Assembly: GCA_025362295.1 (NCBI GenBank)
Contig: JANYGX010000017.1
Coordinates: 124,001 to 188,000, forward strand
DNA from: Sphingomonadales bacterium
Lineage (GTDB): Bacteria; Pseudomonadota; Alphaproteobacteria; Sphingomonadales; Sphingomonadaceae
DNA length: 64,000 nucleotides
Reading direction: 5' to 3'
Each line of letters starts with the position of its first letter. The first letter of the stretch is position 1. Positions 9,553-18,869 of this stretch are shown here, piece after piece. A program made the position numbers and the translations under genes. The notes under the pieces are model-generated. The model did no database searches, was not told where the DNA came from, and saw only the letters and a program-made list of their open reading frames with translations.

Positions 9553-9908
9553 CTAGTGAAAACAACACCGAAGCTATGATATTAACGGAGCTCGAGAAGC
9601 AGAATAATCAGAATATAACTAACACAGATTTTATCAAATCGCCTGATGTGGAAACACATACAGCTCATAAACTACAGGCTGTGTTTGATATACCTGTAAA
9701 AGTTCAGGCTGTGCTTGGAAAATCATCTATGGAAGTTAATCAACTTCTGAGACTATCAACTGGTTCTGTTATAGAGCTTGATAGACGAGTTGGAGAAGCA
9801 ATAGACATTTACGTGAACGATCGTCTTGTTGCACGTGGCGAAGTGGTTGTCGTAGATGAACATCTAGGCGTAACCATGACTGAAATAGTCAAGCAAGATC
9901 ATTCATAA
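9549..9908 (+). CDS. fliN: Flagellar motor switch protein FliN
   Basis: FliN is the major C-ring component, at the base of the switch, and interacts with FliH during export. The SpoA domain occupies the C-terminal ~75 residues, with VQAVLGKSSMEVNQLLRL, the conserved GSVIELDRRVGEAIDIYVND and VARGEVVVVDEHLGVTMTEI. The protein is 119 aa with a short acidic N-terminus, normal for alphaproteobacterial FliN. Its ATG overlaps the fliH stop (ATGA). Confidence 0.95.
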   Translation: MTSENNTEAMILTELEKQNNQNITNTDFIKSPDVETHTAHKLQAVFDIPVKVQAVLGKSSMEVNQLLRLSTGSVIELDRRVGEAIDIYVNDRLVARGEVVVVDEHLGVTMTEIVKQDHS

Positions 9909-9940
9909 ATTGAATAATACTATTTATTGGAAAATATAAA

Positions 9941-11311
9941 ATGCGATTGTTAATGATAGGCGAATTAAGCGGTCAACTTGTAACAGCCTCAAAAATGGCT
10001 AAGGCAGCCGGTGCGAAAATTATACATGCAACCAATGTAGAGGCGGGCTTGGAAAGCTTGCGCACAAATGGTGCAGATTTAGTCATGATTGATGTCGTCC
10101 TTGATATCCGGTCATTTATATCGCAGCTTAGATTTGAACGCTTTTCAACAGAAGTTATTGCCTGTGGTATAGGCACAGATGCTCGCGCTGCTGTTCAGGC
10201 CATTCAGGCAGGCGCAAAAGAATATATTCCTCTGCCGCCAGATGCTGAACTGATAGCAGCCGTCATCAGGGCCATTTCTGATGACAGCTACCCACTTATT
10301 TTTCGTGATCAATCTATGGTGAAGGTTATAGCTTTGGTGAATCAGGTGGCGCCATCTGAAGCATCGATATTGATAACGGGAGAAAGTGGTACTGGTAAAG
10401 AGGTGATGGCTCATTACATTCATAAAAAATCTCACCGTGCAGACAAACCCTTTGTTGCTATCAATTGTGCGGCCATACCGGAAAATCTACTTGAATCAGA
10501 ACTATTTGGTCATGAAAAAGGTGCCTTCACGGGTGCAGTTGCAAGGCGAGTGGGTAAATTTGAAGAAGCTGAGGCTGGCACATTACTGCTAGACGAAATT
10601 TCGGAAATGGATATTAGGCTTCAAGCGAAATTACTGCGGGTTATTCAAGAGCGTCAGGTTGACCGTCTTGGTGGTAATAAGTCTACACCGATCAATATTA
10701 GAATTATTGCAACTTCAAACAGAAATCTGACAGAAGAAGTGAGTAAAGGCCGGTTTCGTGAAGATTTATTTTTTCGGTTGAACGTATTGAATATTAAAAT
10801 TCCACCTTTGCGTGAAAGACTGTCAGATTTAAAAGTTTTATCTGAATATTTTTCCAAGAAATATGCAGATCTTAATAATATAAAACATCGGCCACTCGAC
10901 GACGAAGCTATTGAAACGCTCATGGTCCACACATGGCCTGGAAATGTCAGAGAACTTGAAAACACAATTCATCGCGCTGTTCTTATTTCAACCACAGATA
11001 AAATTACAGCTGCAGCGATTGTCATGCCTGATGGCAGTCGGCCAGGTTTAGAGTCATATGATGGTGTTTCTGTTGATCAGGATGTAACAAGCCCCATCCA
11101 GCAGGATAGCAATTCTTTGGTAGGTAAAACAGTCGCTGATGTAGAGCGTGGATTGATTCTTGATACTTTGAAACATTGCTTGGGCAATCGCACTCACGCT
11201 GCCACTATTCTTGGCATCTCTATAAGAACCCTGCGTAATAAATTGAACGAGTATCAGTCTGAAAATATAGCTGTATCTGCAACACAGATAAGCGAGCGCT
11301 TGGCTAGCTGA
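9941..11311 (+). CDS. flbD: Sigma-54-dependent flagellar regulator FlbD
   Basis: FlbD activates late flagellar genes with sigma-54 and can repress early ones. A receiver-like domain covers residues ~1-115. The AAA+ domain follows, with Walker A GESGTGKE, the sigma-54 contact loop GAFTGA, Walker B TLLLDEI and the Arg finger region FREDLFFRLNV. A Fis-type helix-turn-helix lies at the end (NRTHAATILGISIRTLRNKL). The receiver is atypical, as in Caulobacter FlbD: the Asp in LVMIDVVLD is present, but the acidic pocket around it looks incomplete. Likely targets in this window are the sigma-54 promoters of fliK and flgK. Confidence 0.94.
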   Translation: MRLLMIGELSGQLVTASKMAKAAGAKIIHATNVEAGLESLRTNGADLVMIDVVLDIRSFISQLRFERFSTEVIACGIGTDARAAVQAIQAGAKEYIPLPPDAELIAAVIRAISDDSYPLIFRDQSMVKVIALVNQVAPSEASILITGESGTGKEVMAHYIHKKSHRADKPFVAINCAAIPENLLESELFGHEKGAFTGAVARRVGKFEEAEAGTLLLDEISEMDIRLQAKLLRVIQERQVDRLGGNKSTPINIRIIATSNRNLTEEVSKGRFREDLFFRLNVLNIKIPPLRERLSDLKVLSEYFSKKYADLNNIKHRPLDDEAIETLMVHTWPGNVRELENTIHRAVLISTTDKITAAAIVMPDGSRPGLESYDGVSVDQDVTSPIQQDSNSLVGKTVADVERGLILDTLKHCLGNRTHAATILGISIRTLRNKLNEYQSENIAVSATQISERLAS

Positions 11312-13413
11312 TGTCCGAAGAAACGATTGAAACGCCTCAAGGATTTCTTAGTGTCATTGGTGGTGCGCTACTTAAATCACGTGACCTTGCGCTTGGTATT
11401 GGCGTTGTTTGCATTATTCTTATGCTTATTGTGCCAATGCCCCCGTTCTTGCTTGATCTCGGTCTGGCGCTTTCTATAACTCTGGCTGTTATTATTTTGA
11501 TGACGGCATTGTTTATTGAGAAGCCTTTGCAATTATCGAGTTTCCCGACCATTCTTTTGGTCGTGACCATGTTAAGGCTGGGTTTAAATCTTGCCTCTAC
11601 ACGCTTAATATTGGCGCATGGTCATGAGGGTACACATGCAGCAGGCTCTATAATAGAAGCTTTTGGAACCTTTCTGATGGGTGGTGAAACTATTATCGGC
11701 ATCACTATTTTTATCATTCTGGTTATTATTAATTTCATTGTTATCACAAAAGGGGCGGGGCGTATTGCTGAAGTTGCTGCACGCTTTAGTCTTGATGCTA
11801 TGCCAGGTAAGCAAATGGCAATTGATGCAGATTTGTCAGCGGGATTGATAGATGAAGGGCAAGCGCGCTTTAGACGCAGTGAACTGGAAGACGAGAGTGG
11901 ATTCTTTGGTGCCATGGACGGTGCATCCAAGTTTGTCCGAGGTGATGCTGTTGCCGGTCTTTTGATTACAGCAGTCAATATTATTGTCGGTCTTATCGTG
12001 GGCGTGGGCACGAAAGGCATCGATTTCAAAACAGCATTTCACAGTTATACGGTTCTGACAGTTGGCGATGGTTTGGTCAGTCAAATACCAGCGCTGATTG
12101 TTTCTACGGCAGCAGGTATGTTGGTCACTAAAGGGGGTATGCGGGGTAAAACGCAAGACGCTTTGCTCAGCCAGCTAACGAAATATCCCAAAGCGCTTGG
12201 CGTTGCATCCGTTTTGTTGTTCGGCTTGAGCCTCATGCCAGGCATGCCATTTTTCATATTTGCCCTTATGGCGGGCGGCGCCGCTTATTCTGCGTATTGG
12301 CTTCAGAATAACACAAAAAAAGCGGATGCTGCACTTGTTATTGCTGCGCGAGCCAAGGACGTGGCAAGTGCTGTGCCTTCCGAAGAACCTATTTCAACAA
12401 CACTGTCAATTGATCAGATACGCTTAGAGTTGGGCTATGGTCTTTTGCCTTTGCTAAACGACCCGTCCGGTTACAGGCTCACGGATCAAATAAAAGCATT
12501 GCGGCGTCAACTTGCATCAGATCTTGGATTTGTAATGCCATCAGTGCGTATACTGGATAACATGGCACTCCCGACAAATAATTATGCCGTGTATCTTAAA
12601 GAATCTGAGATCGGATCAGGTGAAATACGGCCACAAATGCTTCTTGCTATGCATCCGACAGGTGAAACTGTAAACCTGCCTGGCGAGGAAACACGAGAGC
12701 CTGCCTTTGGTTTGCCTGCAACATGGATTGATCGTTCCTTGCGCGATGAAGCCAGTTTTAGAGGGTTTACTGTTGTCGACGCAGCAACGGTTATCACGAC
12801 ACATCTCACCGAGGTTATTAAAGATAATCTGTCGGAGCTTTTATCTTACACAGAGACACAAAAACTATTGGATGACCTGCCCAAAGAGGCTCAGAAACTT
12901 ATAGCGGATCTTATACCGCTCCGCATGACCGTGTCAGGTGTGCAGAGGATATTACAGAATTTGCTGAGTGAAAATATCTCAGTGCGTGATTTGCCAACTA
13001 TACTGGAAGGTATTGCGGATGCCACCGGCTATACGCAAAATATAATGTCAATTACAGAACATGTTCGTTCAAGGTTATCTAGGCAAATTTCTACAGCGCA
13101 GGCACGTTCCGGTGTCATTCCTCTTGTAACATTATCAGCAGGATGGGAGCAGCGATTTTCGGAGTCACTTCATGGGGCAGGGGATGACAGACAATTGGCA
13201 ATGGCTCCATCGTTGCTGCAAGAATTTATTGCAGCCATTCGGGATACCTTTGAGAGCCATGCAACATCTGGAGAACTTCCATGTTTGCTGACATCGCCTT
13301 CAGTCAGGCCGTATGTACGATCAATAGTGGAACGGTTTCGACCTGCAACTGTTGTACTGTCCCAAAATGAGATCCACCCCAAAGCACGCATCCGCGCATT
13401 GGGCACCCTCTGA
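11311..13413 (+). CDS. flhA: Flagellar export gate protein FlhA
   Basis: FlhA is the large polytopic subunit of the flagellar type III export gate and couples proton flow to secretion. The 700-aa protein has about eight membrane segments in the first ~330 residues. The family signature RFSLDAMPGKQMAIDADLSAG lies in the cytoplasmic loop, and the C-terminal ~350-residue cytoplasmic domain binds export chaperones (LGYGLLPLL, RELP-like MPSVRILDN region). The ATG overlaps the flbD stop (TGATG) and flhF starts at its own stop. Confidence 0.97.
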   Translation: MSEETIETPQGFLSVIGGALLKSRDLALGIGVVCIILMLIVPMPPFLLDLGLALSITLAVIILMTALFIEKPLQLSSFPTILLVVTMLRLGLNLASTRLILAHGHEGTHAAGSIIEAFGTFLMGGETIIGITIFIILVIINFIVITKGAGRIAEVAARFSLDAMPGKQMAIDADLSAGLIDEGQARFRRSELEDESGFFGAMDGASKFVRGDAVAGLLITAVNIIVGLIVGVGTKGIDFKTAFHSYTVLTVGDGLVSQIPALIVSTAAGMLVTKGGMRGKTQDALLSQLTKYPKALGVASVLLFGLSLMPGMPFFIFALMAGGAAYSAYWLQNNTKKADAALVIAARAKDVASAVPSEEPISTTLSIDQIRLELGYGLLPLLNDPSGYRLTDQIKALRRQLASDLGFVMPSVRILDNMALPTNNYAVYLKESEIGSGEIRPQMLLAMHPTGETVNLPGEETREPAFGLPATWIDRSLRDEASFRGFTVVDAATVITTHLTEVIKDNLSELLSYTETQKLLDDLPKEAQKLIADLIPLRMTVSGVQRILQNLLSENISVRDLPTILEGIADATGYTQNIMSITEHVRSRLSRQISTAQARSGVIPLVTLSAGWEQRFSESLHGAGDDRQLAMAPSLLQEFIAAIRDTFESHATSGELPCLLTSPSVRPYVRSIVERFRPATVVLSQNEIHPKARIRALGTL

Positions 13414-14399
13414 TGCGACTTAAAATTTACACCGGCACGTCAATGAAGGCTGCTATGGATGAAGTTCGCAAAGCTCTTGGTGATGATGCTATCATCGTCA
13501 ATATAGATAAACATAACCAAGGTAAACAGGTCCGCATTACAGCAGCACTTGCTGAAGTTGACCATACAGTATGTGAACCTCATCACTCTATTCCAACAGA
13601 AGTTTGCGATTACGATTCAAGCTATCTTGATGATATTCTAACGTTTCATAATCTGGATGCTCAATTCCTCATCAAGTTGCAGAAATCATCAATGGCGCGC
13701 TCAAATAACAGTCTGCAAGAAGCCCTTACACTTGGGCTTGATAGTTTGCTTAAGTTCAAATCTATCGACGTAACAACACAAGATGCACTTATGCTTGTGG
13801 GCCAGGGAGGGCAGGGGAAAACACTCGTAGCCGTCAGACTGGCGATGCAAGCAAGGCGTGCGCGTGGCAAAGTGCGCATTATTACAACTGATAGCGCATC
13901 AGCTGGATCGCTTGAACAGCTTAAAGCGTTTTGTCAGCCTCTCGATATTGATTTTGCCGCTGCTCACAACTTAGCTGACCTTCAGGATTATTTAAGTCAG
14001 GATTTTAATGGGTTTACAGTCATTGATACTGACGGGTTAAATCCTTACGCACTGGAGGAATTAAAAGCACTAGCCACATTCTGCGCCGCCAGTAAAGTTG
14101 AACTGGTTTGGGTTTTCGCTGCCAATAGCGATCAAGTTGATATCAGCGAAAGCGCAGAAATATTAAAGTCTATGGGTGTCAAGCGTTTTATAGCGACCAG
14201 ATGCGATACATCTAGGCGTTTCAGTACAATATTAAATGCTTTAAATAAGTCACAAATGACTTTGGCAGCGCTCTCGACCAGCCCCTATGTCGCAGATTCA
14301 CTTTTACCCGGCACAGCTCATTCTCTTGCACATGCCATGCTTCATAAAGCGTCAGCGAATTTTACCACTACTTCCCCTAAGTTTAAGGTTGCATCATGA
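13413..14399 (+). CDS. flhF: SRP-type GTPase FlhF
   Basis: FlhF is an SRP54/FtsY-like GTPase that sets the position of the flagellum, usually at a pole. The N-terminal MRLKIYTGTSMKAAMDEVRKALG is typical of FlhF. The P-loop here is VGQGGQGKT, with Gln in place of the usual Pro/Thr. VIDTDGLN (G3, normally DTAG) and KRFIATRCDTSRRFSTILNAL (TKLD/G4 region changed) follow. These changes suggest weakened GTP hydrolysis, so the protein may be a divergent FlhF. It is 328 aa and overlaps flhG by 4 nt. Confidence 0.88.
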   Translation: MRLKIYTGTSMKAAMDEVRKALGDDAIIVNIDKHNQGKQVRITAALAEVDHTVCEPHHSIPTEVCDYDSSYLDDILTFHNLDAQFLIKLQKSSMARSNNSLQEALTLGLDSLLKFKSIDVTTQDALMLVGQGGQGKTLVAVRLAMQARRARGKVRIITTDSASAGSLEQLKAFCQPLDIDFAAAHNLADLQDYLSQDFNGFTVIDTDGLNPYALEELKALATFCAASKVELVWVFAANSDQVDISESAEILKSMGVKRFIATRCDTSRRFSTILNALNKSQMTLAALSTSPYVADSLLPGTAHSLAHAMLHKASANFTTTSPKFKVAS

Positions 14400-15190
14400 T
14401 CGCCGCTCATCAATCCTATCGCTCACATTTACAGTCCGCAGAAGAGCGCTTGATCACAGTGGCTTCTGGAAAAGGGGGGGTTGGTAAAACGTGGTTTTCT
14501 ATTACGCTTGCGCATGCACTCGCAATCAACGCAGCGAAGGTCCTTATTTTCGATGGCGATCTTGGCCTGGCAAATATCGATATTCAACTTGGCCTGACAC
14601 CGGACAGAGATTTATCCCATGTTATGAGCGGTGAGTATGGATTAAAAGATATCATTGTGCGGCAAAGCATTTCGCCACAGGATAGCAAGGGTTTCGATGT
14701 CATTGCCGGCCGATCAGGCTCAGGTAATATGGGGTCCTTGCATCACCAGGCTGTCACATCGATGAAGAGTTCCCTGATAGAACTTGCAGAACAGTACGAT
14801 CATATCATTCTTGATCTCGGCGCAGGTATTGATACCAATGTTATGTCGCTTGCGCACCATAATGGGCTTACGATTGTTGTGGTTTCAACGGAACCCACAT
14901 CACTTACAGATGCCTATGCCTTTATAAAATTGCGTCATATGCGAGATCCAGCAGCAAAAATTGAAATTGTTGTCAATAACACAGCGTCAAAGAAAGATGC
15001 AGATCGTATTTTTGAGACACTCAGAAAAGCCTGCCAAAACTTTCTTGGTTTTACGCCTGGTCTGCTTGGCGTTATCAGGCACGATCGTCACGTTGTGGAT
15101 AGCATTCGAGCTCAAATGCCTATTCTCACCCGCTTTCAGAATAGTCCTGCATCTGAAGACGTCTTGGCTATTGCCAGACGGCTGCAATAG
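14396..15190 (+). CDS. flhG: MinD-like ATPase FlhG (FleN)
   Basis: FlhG limits the number of flagella, acting with FlhF at the membrane. The deviant Walker A VASGKGGVGKTW starts near residue 22, followed by the switch I-like FDGDLGLANIDIQLGL and Walker B HIILDLGAGID. The protein is 264 aa and ends without a long amphipathic C-terminal tail. The ATG overlaps the flhF stop, and the next gene begins 3 nt after its stop. Confidence 0.93.
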   Translation: MIAAHQSYRSHLQSAEERLITVASGKGGVGKTWFSITLAHALAINAAKVLIFDGDLGLANIDIQLGLTPDRDLSHVMSGEYGLKDIIVRQSISPQDSKGFDVIAGRSGSGNMGSLHHQAVTSMKSSLIELAEQYDHIILDLGAGIDTNVMSLAHHNGLTIVVVSTEPTSLTDAYAFIKLRHMRDPAAKIEIVVNNTASKKDADRIFETLRKACQNFLGFTPGLLGVIRHDRHVVDSIRAQMPILTRFQNSPASEDVLAIARRLQ

Positions 15191-15193
15191 TTT

Positions 15194-16969
15194 ATGGCAA
15201 CGGACGTTGGTAAAATTGTGACTCGATCTGCGAGCGTCAGCGATAAATCGATTGTTGTGAATTCAGGTCAGCCACAAAGCCAAAACGCAGGGCCGCAGCA
15301 GGATCAATCCAGGCAGGCTAAAATATCTGCGGAACCCACTATAAGCAAAGATAGCGTGGCCGTAGAGCTTGCTTCAAGTTTAGCTCGAGTTAAAGTTGGC
15401 GATGTTATTATTGGTTTTGTTGGGCATCAATCTGCCAATGGGACATCGTACTTAGTCACAGACCGGGGTATATTCACCCTGCCACCTGACATACATCTGG
15501 ATGTGAACACGACTGTTTCAATTGAAGTTACCAGTGTTAATAAAACAATTGTAGCTGTGATTACGCCCCAGGCGACAATAAACAGTGCTGAAAGAAGTCA
15601 GATAGCTAATGTTCAGCTTGCGCTTGTTGACACCACGGTATCGGCACATGACAGTTTTGGTGTTGTGGCTCTTGACCCATTGCCAGAGCTTGCAACAGTG
15701 GGGGATGCAACCATTCTCGTAAGGCAGGTTGCGGAATATTTTTCCGGTCAATCAAGCCTTTCAGCTGTACCATCAGAAATAGCCTTGTCACTGCCAGACA
15801 AGCCAATAAGCAATTTGATGATCGTGCCAGATGCGCCAGCGCCTTTGCTCTCAGGGCAGGTTCCAAGCACACCTGTGATTATACCGGCGACTAACGGTTT
15901 GCAGCCGCCGTCTATGGTGTCAAACGCCCCCACAGTTACATTGCCAATCAATGATAATATCGCATTGAGTGACTTTCGCGGCGTGCTATCATCCATGACA
16001 AACGATACTATTATAGCATCGACATTAGGAGGCATAAAAGCAGCACCAGTAACGCTTCTAGCCATATTGCCGCAGAGTTATGTCTTGCCCAATATTCAGC
16101 CCAGCCTGCTTGCAGGCGGCGCTACGTTGCCACTGACATCACTTGTGAGCAGTGGAAGGGCATTGCTTGCATCTGTCGTCAATAGGGTGGACGACACTCA
16201 TGCTGTCATTGTGCCGCTAAACCAGCCTCAAGAAAAATTCTTATTGCAAATATCCAGCAGCCGAATGGCAGATCTGCCGTTAAACGCGCATATTATTCTT
16301 CTGGTAGAAGGTGACACTACACTTGCAGGTGAAAAATCGAAGAACTTGCTTGTTGATACGCAGCACGCAAAAACGAAACTGCTTGTTTCTTTGATGAACG
16401 ACACTTTTGTATCAGCTCAATCAGTGCTCGGCGAGACGGGTTTAATCAATCACATTCCAGCGCCTGGCGACAAGCTAGCGGCACAAGTGGTTTTCTTGCT
16501 TCATGCTCTTAAGGCCAACAAAGTATTTGCATCACAAATGCAACTGAATACATCGCAGTCCGCACCATTGTCACGCCTGGCGGCCAGTATAGAAAATCTG
16601 ACGTATCGCGCCGCCGCCGCCAGCTCAGATACTCACGTATCGCAATCGCGCGTCACAATGGTTCCTTTGCGCATGGCAGATACGCTCGTGCCTTTAACCA
16701 TCATTGCGCCACATGCCTATAATGATGAGAAAGGCGATGAAGCTGATAGCAATCACAATGATGCAGAGCTTGAAAAGCAGTTTGAAATAAGCGTAAAATT
16801 TAACGAGGTCGGGAACATCAGAATGGTTGGTCGTGTGCGCACAACACACCTTGATATCAAAATAAGGTCAGATCAGGAATTTCCGGATACTTTGAAGACA
16901 ACAACGAAGAGTGTTTTTATGGATACACTTGCCGCAGAGGGTTTAACCGGCAAACTCAGCTTTTACTAA
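15194..16969 (+). CDS. FliK-like protein at the end of the fliF operon
   Basis: This 591-aa protein has a Ser/Gln-rich start, then a beta-strand-rich section (VKVGDVIIGFVG, YLVTDRGIFTLPPD), a long Pro/Ala/Thr/Ile-rich linker, and a C-terminal domain with NEVGNIRMVGRVRTTHLDIKI followed by LAAEGLTGKLSFY. That last part resembles the FliK/Flg_hook C-terminal fold, where a LG-x-(I/V)-x-(V/M) strand pair is followed by a helix. Proteins of this kind often follow flhF-flhG in alphaproteobacteria. A second length-control or export-switch role is inference. It starts 3 nt after flhG, and its 3' end overlaps the convergent PEP-CTERM gene by 14 nt. Confidence 0.6.
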   Translation: MATDVGKIVTRSASVSDKSIVVNSGQPQSQNAGPQQDQSRQAKISAEPTISKDSVAVELASSLARVKVGDVIIGFVGHQSANGTSYLVTDRGIFTLPPDIHLDVNTTVSIEVTSVNKTIVAVITPQATINSAERSQIANVQLALVDTTVSAHDSFGVVALDPLPELATVGDATILVRQVAEYFSGQSSLSAVPSEIALSLPDKPISNLMIVPDAPAPLLSGQVPSTPVIIPATNGLQPPSMVSNAPTVTLPINDNIALSDFRGVLSSMTNDTIIASTLGGIKAAPVTLLAILPQSYVLPNIQPSLLAGGATLPLTSLVSSGRALLASVVNRVDDTHAVIVPLNQPQEKFLLQISSSRMADLPLNAHIILLVEGDTTLAGEKSKNLLVDTQHAKTKLLVSLMNDTFVSAQSVLGETGLINHIPAPGDKLAAQVVFLLHALKANKVFASQMQLNTSQSAPLSRLAASIENLTYRAAAASSDTHVSQSRVTMVPLRMADTLVPLTIIAPHAYNDEKGDEADSNHNDAELEKQFEISVKFNEVGNIRMVGRVRTTHLDIKIRSDQEFPDTLKTTTKSVFMDTLAAEGLTGKLSFY

Positions 16970-17915
16970 TTCGTTTGCGCGACGCCAATAATCCAGTCAT
17001 TCCCAAAGCAATGATGGCTAATGAAGCTGGCTCAGGCACAGTCGCGTCTAACGGACGAATGCTAACTTTCAGCTGAACTTTAGCGGTGTTTATTTCGCCT
17101 GAAGATGTTGTGTAACCCTTACAGCCGGAACCAAGACCAGCTTGTCCGCAAGCTTCATCGGATAATGTTTGAAAAGCGTTACCCGCCCCGTCAACGCCTA
17201 AGAAACTAAACGTGTATTCATTGCCATTATATTTGACAACGTCTTTTGTAAAAGTTTTATTGTAATCTGCCAGTGACATAGCAAATATGTCATTACAACC
17301 ATTTGCACCAGTGGTGCCCGCTGCACAGCGGAATTGATTGCCAAATTGTGAGCCTAGGGGTGACGCTGCGAAAAAATCGAGCTTGAATTGTTTGGACATA
17401 GCCGCGGCACCACCGGGCATAGCCATTGAAAAATTACCGTCAATAGAAGCTGTCTTGAGAGTAGCAGAGTTATAAAACACGGATTGATGATTGTGCGTAA
17501 TCTCGGCAATGTTGAATGTAAGATCTGTGGATGAACCATTTGTTATAGTCGATACGGCTGGCGCAGAGGACATATTGGTAATTGTTATCCCGGATTTAGC
17601 GGCATCGCCACCTTTGCACACGCCATCACGACAATTAGCGCCAGATAAGCCATTTGATACTGTTGTTCCGCCACCTTGAAGCAGTTGCGTTGCCATTGAA
17701 GCTGTTCCGCCGCTGCTGGAACTGGAACCTTGGCTGCTTGGTGTCGCGTCGATGAATGTTTTATCCTGACCGCTGGTGTTGCTGAGTGAGTCGCGCCAGC
17801 TCGTGAAGCCGGTGTTTGCGGTCCAATCAAAAGTTGTCAATGCGGGTCCTGCATTAGCGAGACCAGCTATTCCGACTGAAATTCCCACCAATGTGGAATA
17901 AAATAAGGACCGCAT
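16956..17915 (-). CDS. PEP-CTERM sorting domain protein
   Basis: This is an exported protein of 319 aa with an N-terminal signal peptide (MRSLFYSTLVGISVGIAGLA) and a C-terminal tripartite sorting signal: VPEPASLAI, a hydrophobic helix and the basic end SRKRISKS. Such proteins are cut and sorted by an exosortase, usually in exopolysaccharide producers. The body is Ser/Thr/Gly/Asn-rich with paired cysteines (NCRDGVCKGG; QFRC...NGCND; EACGQ...GSGCKGY). GGAG lies 8 nt before the ATG at 17915, so I prefer this over longer frames. No exosortase is in the window. It converges on the last gene of the flagellar operon. Confidence 0.85.
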   Translation of the reverse strand: MRSLFYSTLVGISVGIAGLANAGPALTTFDWTANTGFTSWRDSLSNTSGQDKTFIDATPSSQGSSSSSGGTASMATQLLQGGGTTVSNGLSGANCRDGVCKGGDAAKSGITITNMSSAPAVSTITNGSSTDLTFNIAEITHNHQSVFYNSATLKTASIDGNFSMAMPGGAAAMSKQFKLDFFAASPLGSQFGNQFRCAAGTTGANGCNDIFAMSLADYNKTFTKDVVKYNGNEYTFSFLGVDGAGNAFQTLSDEACGQAGLGSGCKGYTTSSGEINTAKVQLKVSIRPLDATVPEPASLAIIALGMTGLLASRKRISKS

Positions 17916-18250
17916 TAACCAAACTCCCGTATACACAGCCATATAGCCTGAAATGCCACACAAAATCAAGGCAGCAATACATGGATAAATCAATGCAGTA
18001 ATTATGCCAATATAATAGCTCTATGGTTTTGAGCTGTTTATAATCAATTAACCATAAATTGAATATCAGACTTGTAAATCAATCCGACATGTAAAGTCGT
18101 TCTTTTCATACAAAATTAACCTGATTTTTCGGTCGTTATTCGAGGATCAACTTCTAAATTAGGCATGTTCTTAGCTAAGATTTTACGATTTCAAACTATC
18201 ATATTTTTAGTTCAAAAAAAACAAACACATTATTCTCAAAAGGTCTGAAA
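17916..18250. other. AT-rich intergenic region
   Basis: This 335-nt gap lies between two divergent exported-protein genes. It contains several TTAA-type and TATAAT-like tracts, and a partial CtrA-like box (TTAACCATAAATTGA, around 18048), but nothing I can assign with confidence. It must hold both promoters. Confidence 0.4.
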
Positions 18251-18628
18251 ATGATAAATAGGAAAAGCTTTTTTAACAGATTGTCTTTGGCTGCTCGCGT
18301 TGTTTTCGTTTTAGAAAGCGGCGCGCTGGTTTTTCCATCTAGTGCTCATGCTGACACGTCGAGCTGGCAACATCAGATCGTATCACTTGTTATGACCAAT
18401 CAATCCTATCCACGCATTGCGCAGGCCAGGAAAGAGGAAGGTGTTGCCAAAGTCAGGATGTTTCTCGAAGCTTCAGGCGCTGTAACCAAAGTTGAACTTG
18501 TTGCTTCATCAGGAAGTGATATTTTGGATAAAGAAACTGAGAAGTTGTTTCAAAAACTGGGTCAGCTCCCGCCGCCACCTCCGGGTGTAACAACTTTGGT
18601 CGTCCCGGTTTCATGGAAATTAAATTAG
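18251..18628 (+). CDS. Periplasmic TonB C-terminal-like protein
   Basis: A signal peptide covers about the first 34 residues (ending SSAHADT). The mature part (about 90 residues) resembles the TonB C-terminal domain: YPRIAQARKEEGVAKVRMFL, then ASGAVTKVELVASSGSDILDKET, then a Pro-rich stretch QLPPPPPG and the last strand VPVSWKLN. The proline-rich run sits inside the domain instead of in a periplasm-spanning linker. There is no membrane anchor beyond the signal peptide, so it is not a canonical energy transducer. AAGG lies 8 nt before the ATG. Confidence 0.7.
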   Translation: MINRKSFFNRLSLAARVVFVLESGALVFPSSAHADTSSWQHQIVSLVMTNQSYPRIAQARKEEGVAKVRMFLEASGAVTKVELVASSGSDILDKETEKLFQKLGQLPPPPPGVTTLVVPVSWKLN

Positions 18629-18646
18629 GTATATCAGCTGTGGCTC

Positions 18647-18675
18647 TTGACTCTGACTGGCATAAACTTTAGCAA
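18647..18675 (+). promoter_or_regulatory. Possible sigma-70 promoter of rpmJ
   Basis: TTGACT (18647-18652) is followed after 17 nt by TAGCAA (18670-18675), a weak -10. The rpmJ start codon is 36 nt further on. The -35 fits well; the -10 is poor. Confidence 0.3.
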
Positions 18676-18711
18676 ACGCTTTCACATATCAGATATTTAC
18701 TAGAGTTGTTT

Positions 18712-18837
18712 ATGAAAATCCGTAATTCCTTGAAATCCCTCAAGAGTCGCCATAGAGATTGTCGCGTTGTTCGTCGCAAAGGGCGTGTCTATGTCATCAA
18801 CAAGACAAACCGCCGTTTTAAAGCCCGTCAGGGTTAG
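18712..18837 (+). CDS. rpmJ: 50S ribosomal protein L36
   Basis: This 41-aa basic protein begins [14 protein letters not shown] and contains [20 protein letters not shown], the L36 family pattern. Only one Cys is present, so this is the zinc-free (C-minus) form, common in alphaproteobacteria. It stands alone, as usual for this form, upstream of a HAD phosphatase. Confidence 0.95.
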   Translation: MKIRNSLKSLKSRHRDCRVVRRKGRVYVINKTNRRFKARQG

Positions 18838-18869
18838 TTTATCTGAGCTTTTTTAAAGGTTGAGCAGTT

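Noticed and set aside
18048-18062. TTAA-N7-TTGA as a CtrA site in the PEP-CTERM/TonB-C gap
   Set aside because: One half is imperfect and the region is AT-rich; mentioned only in the gap description.
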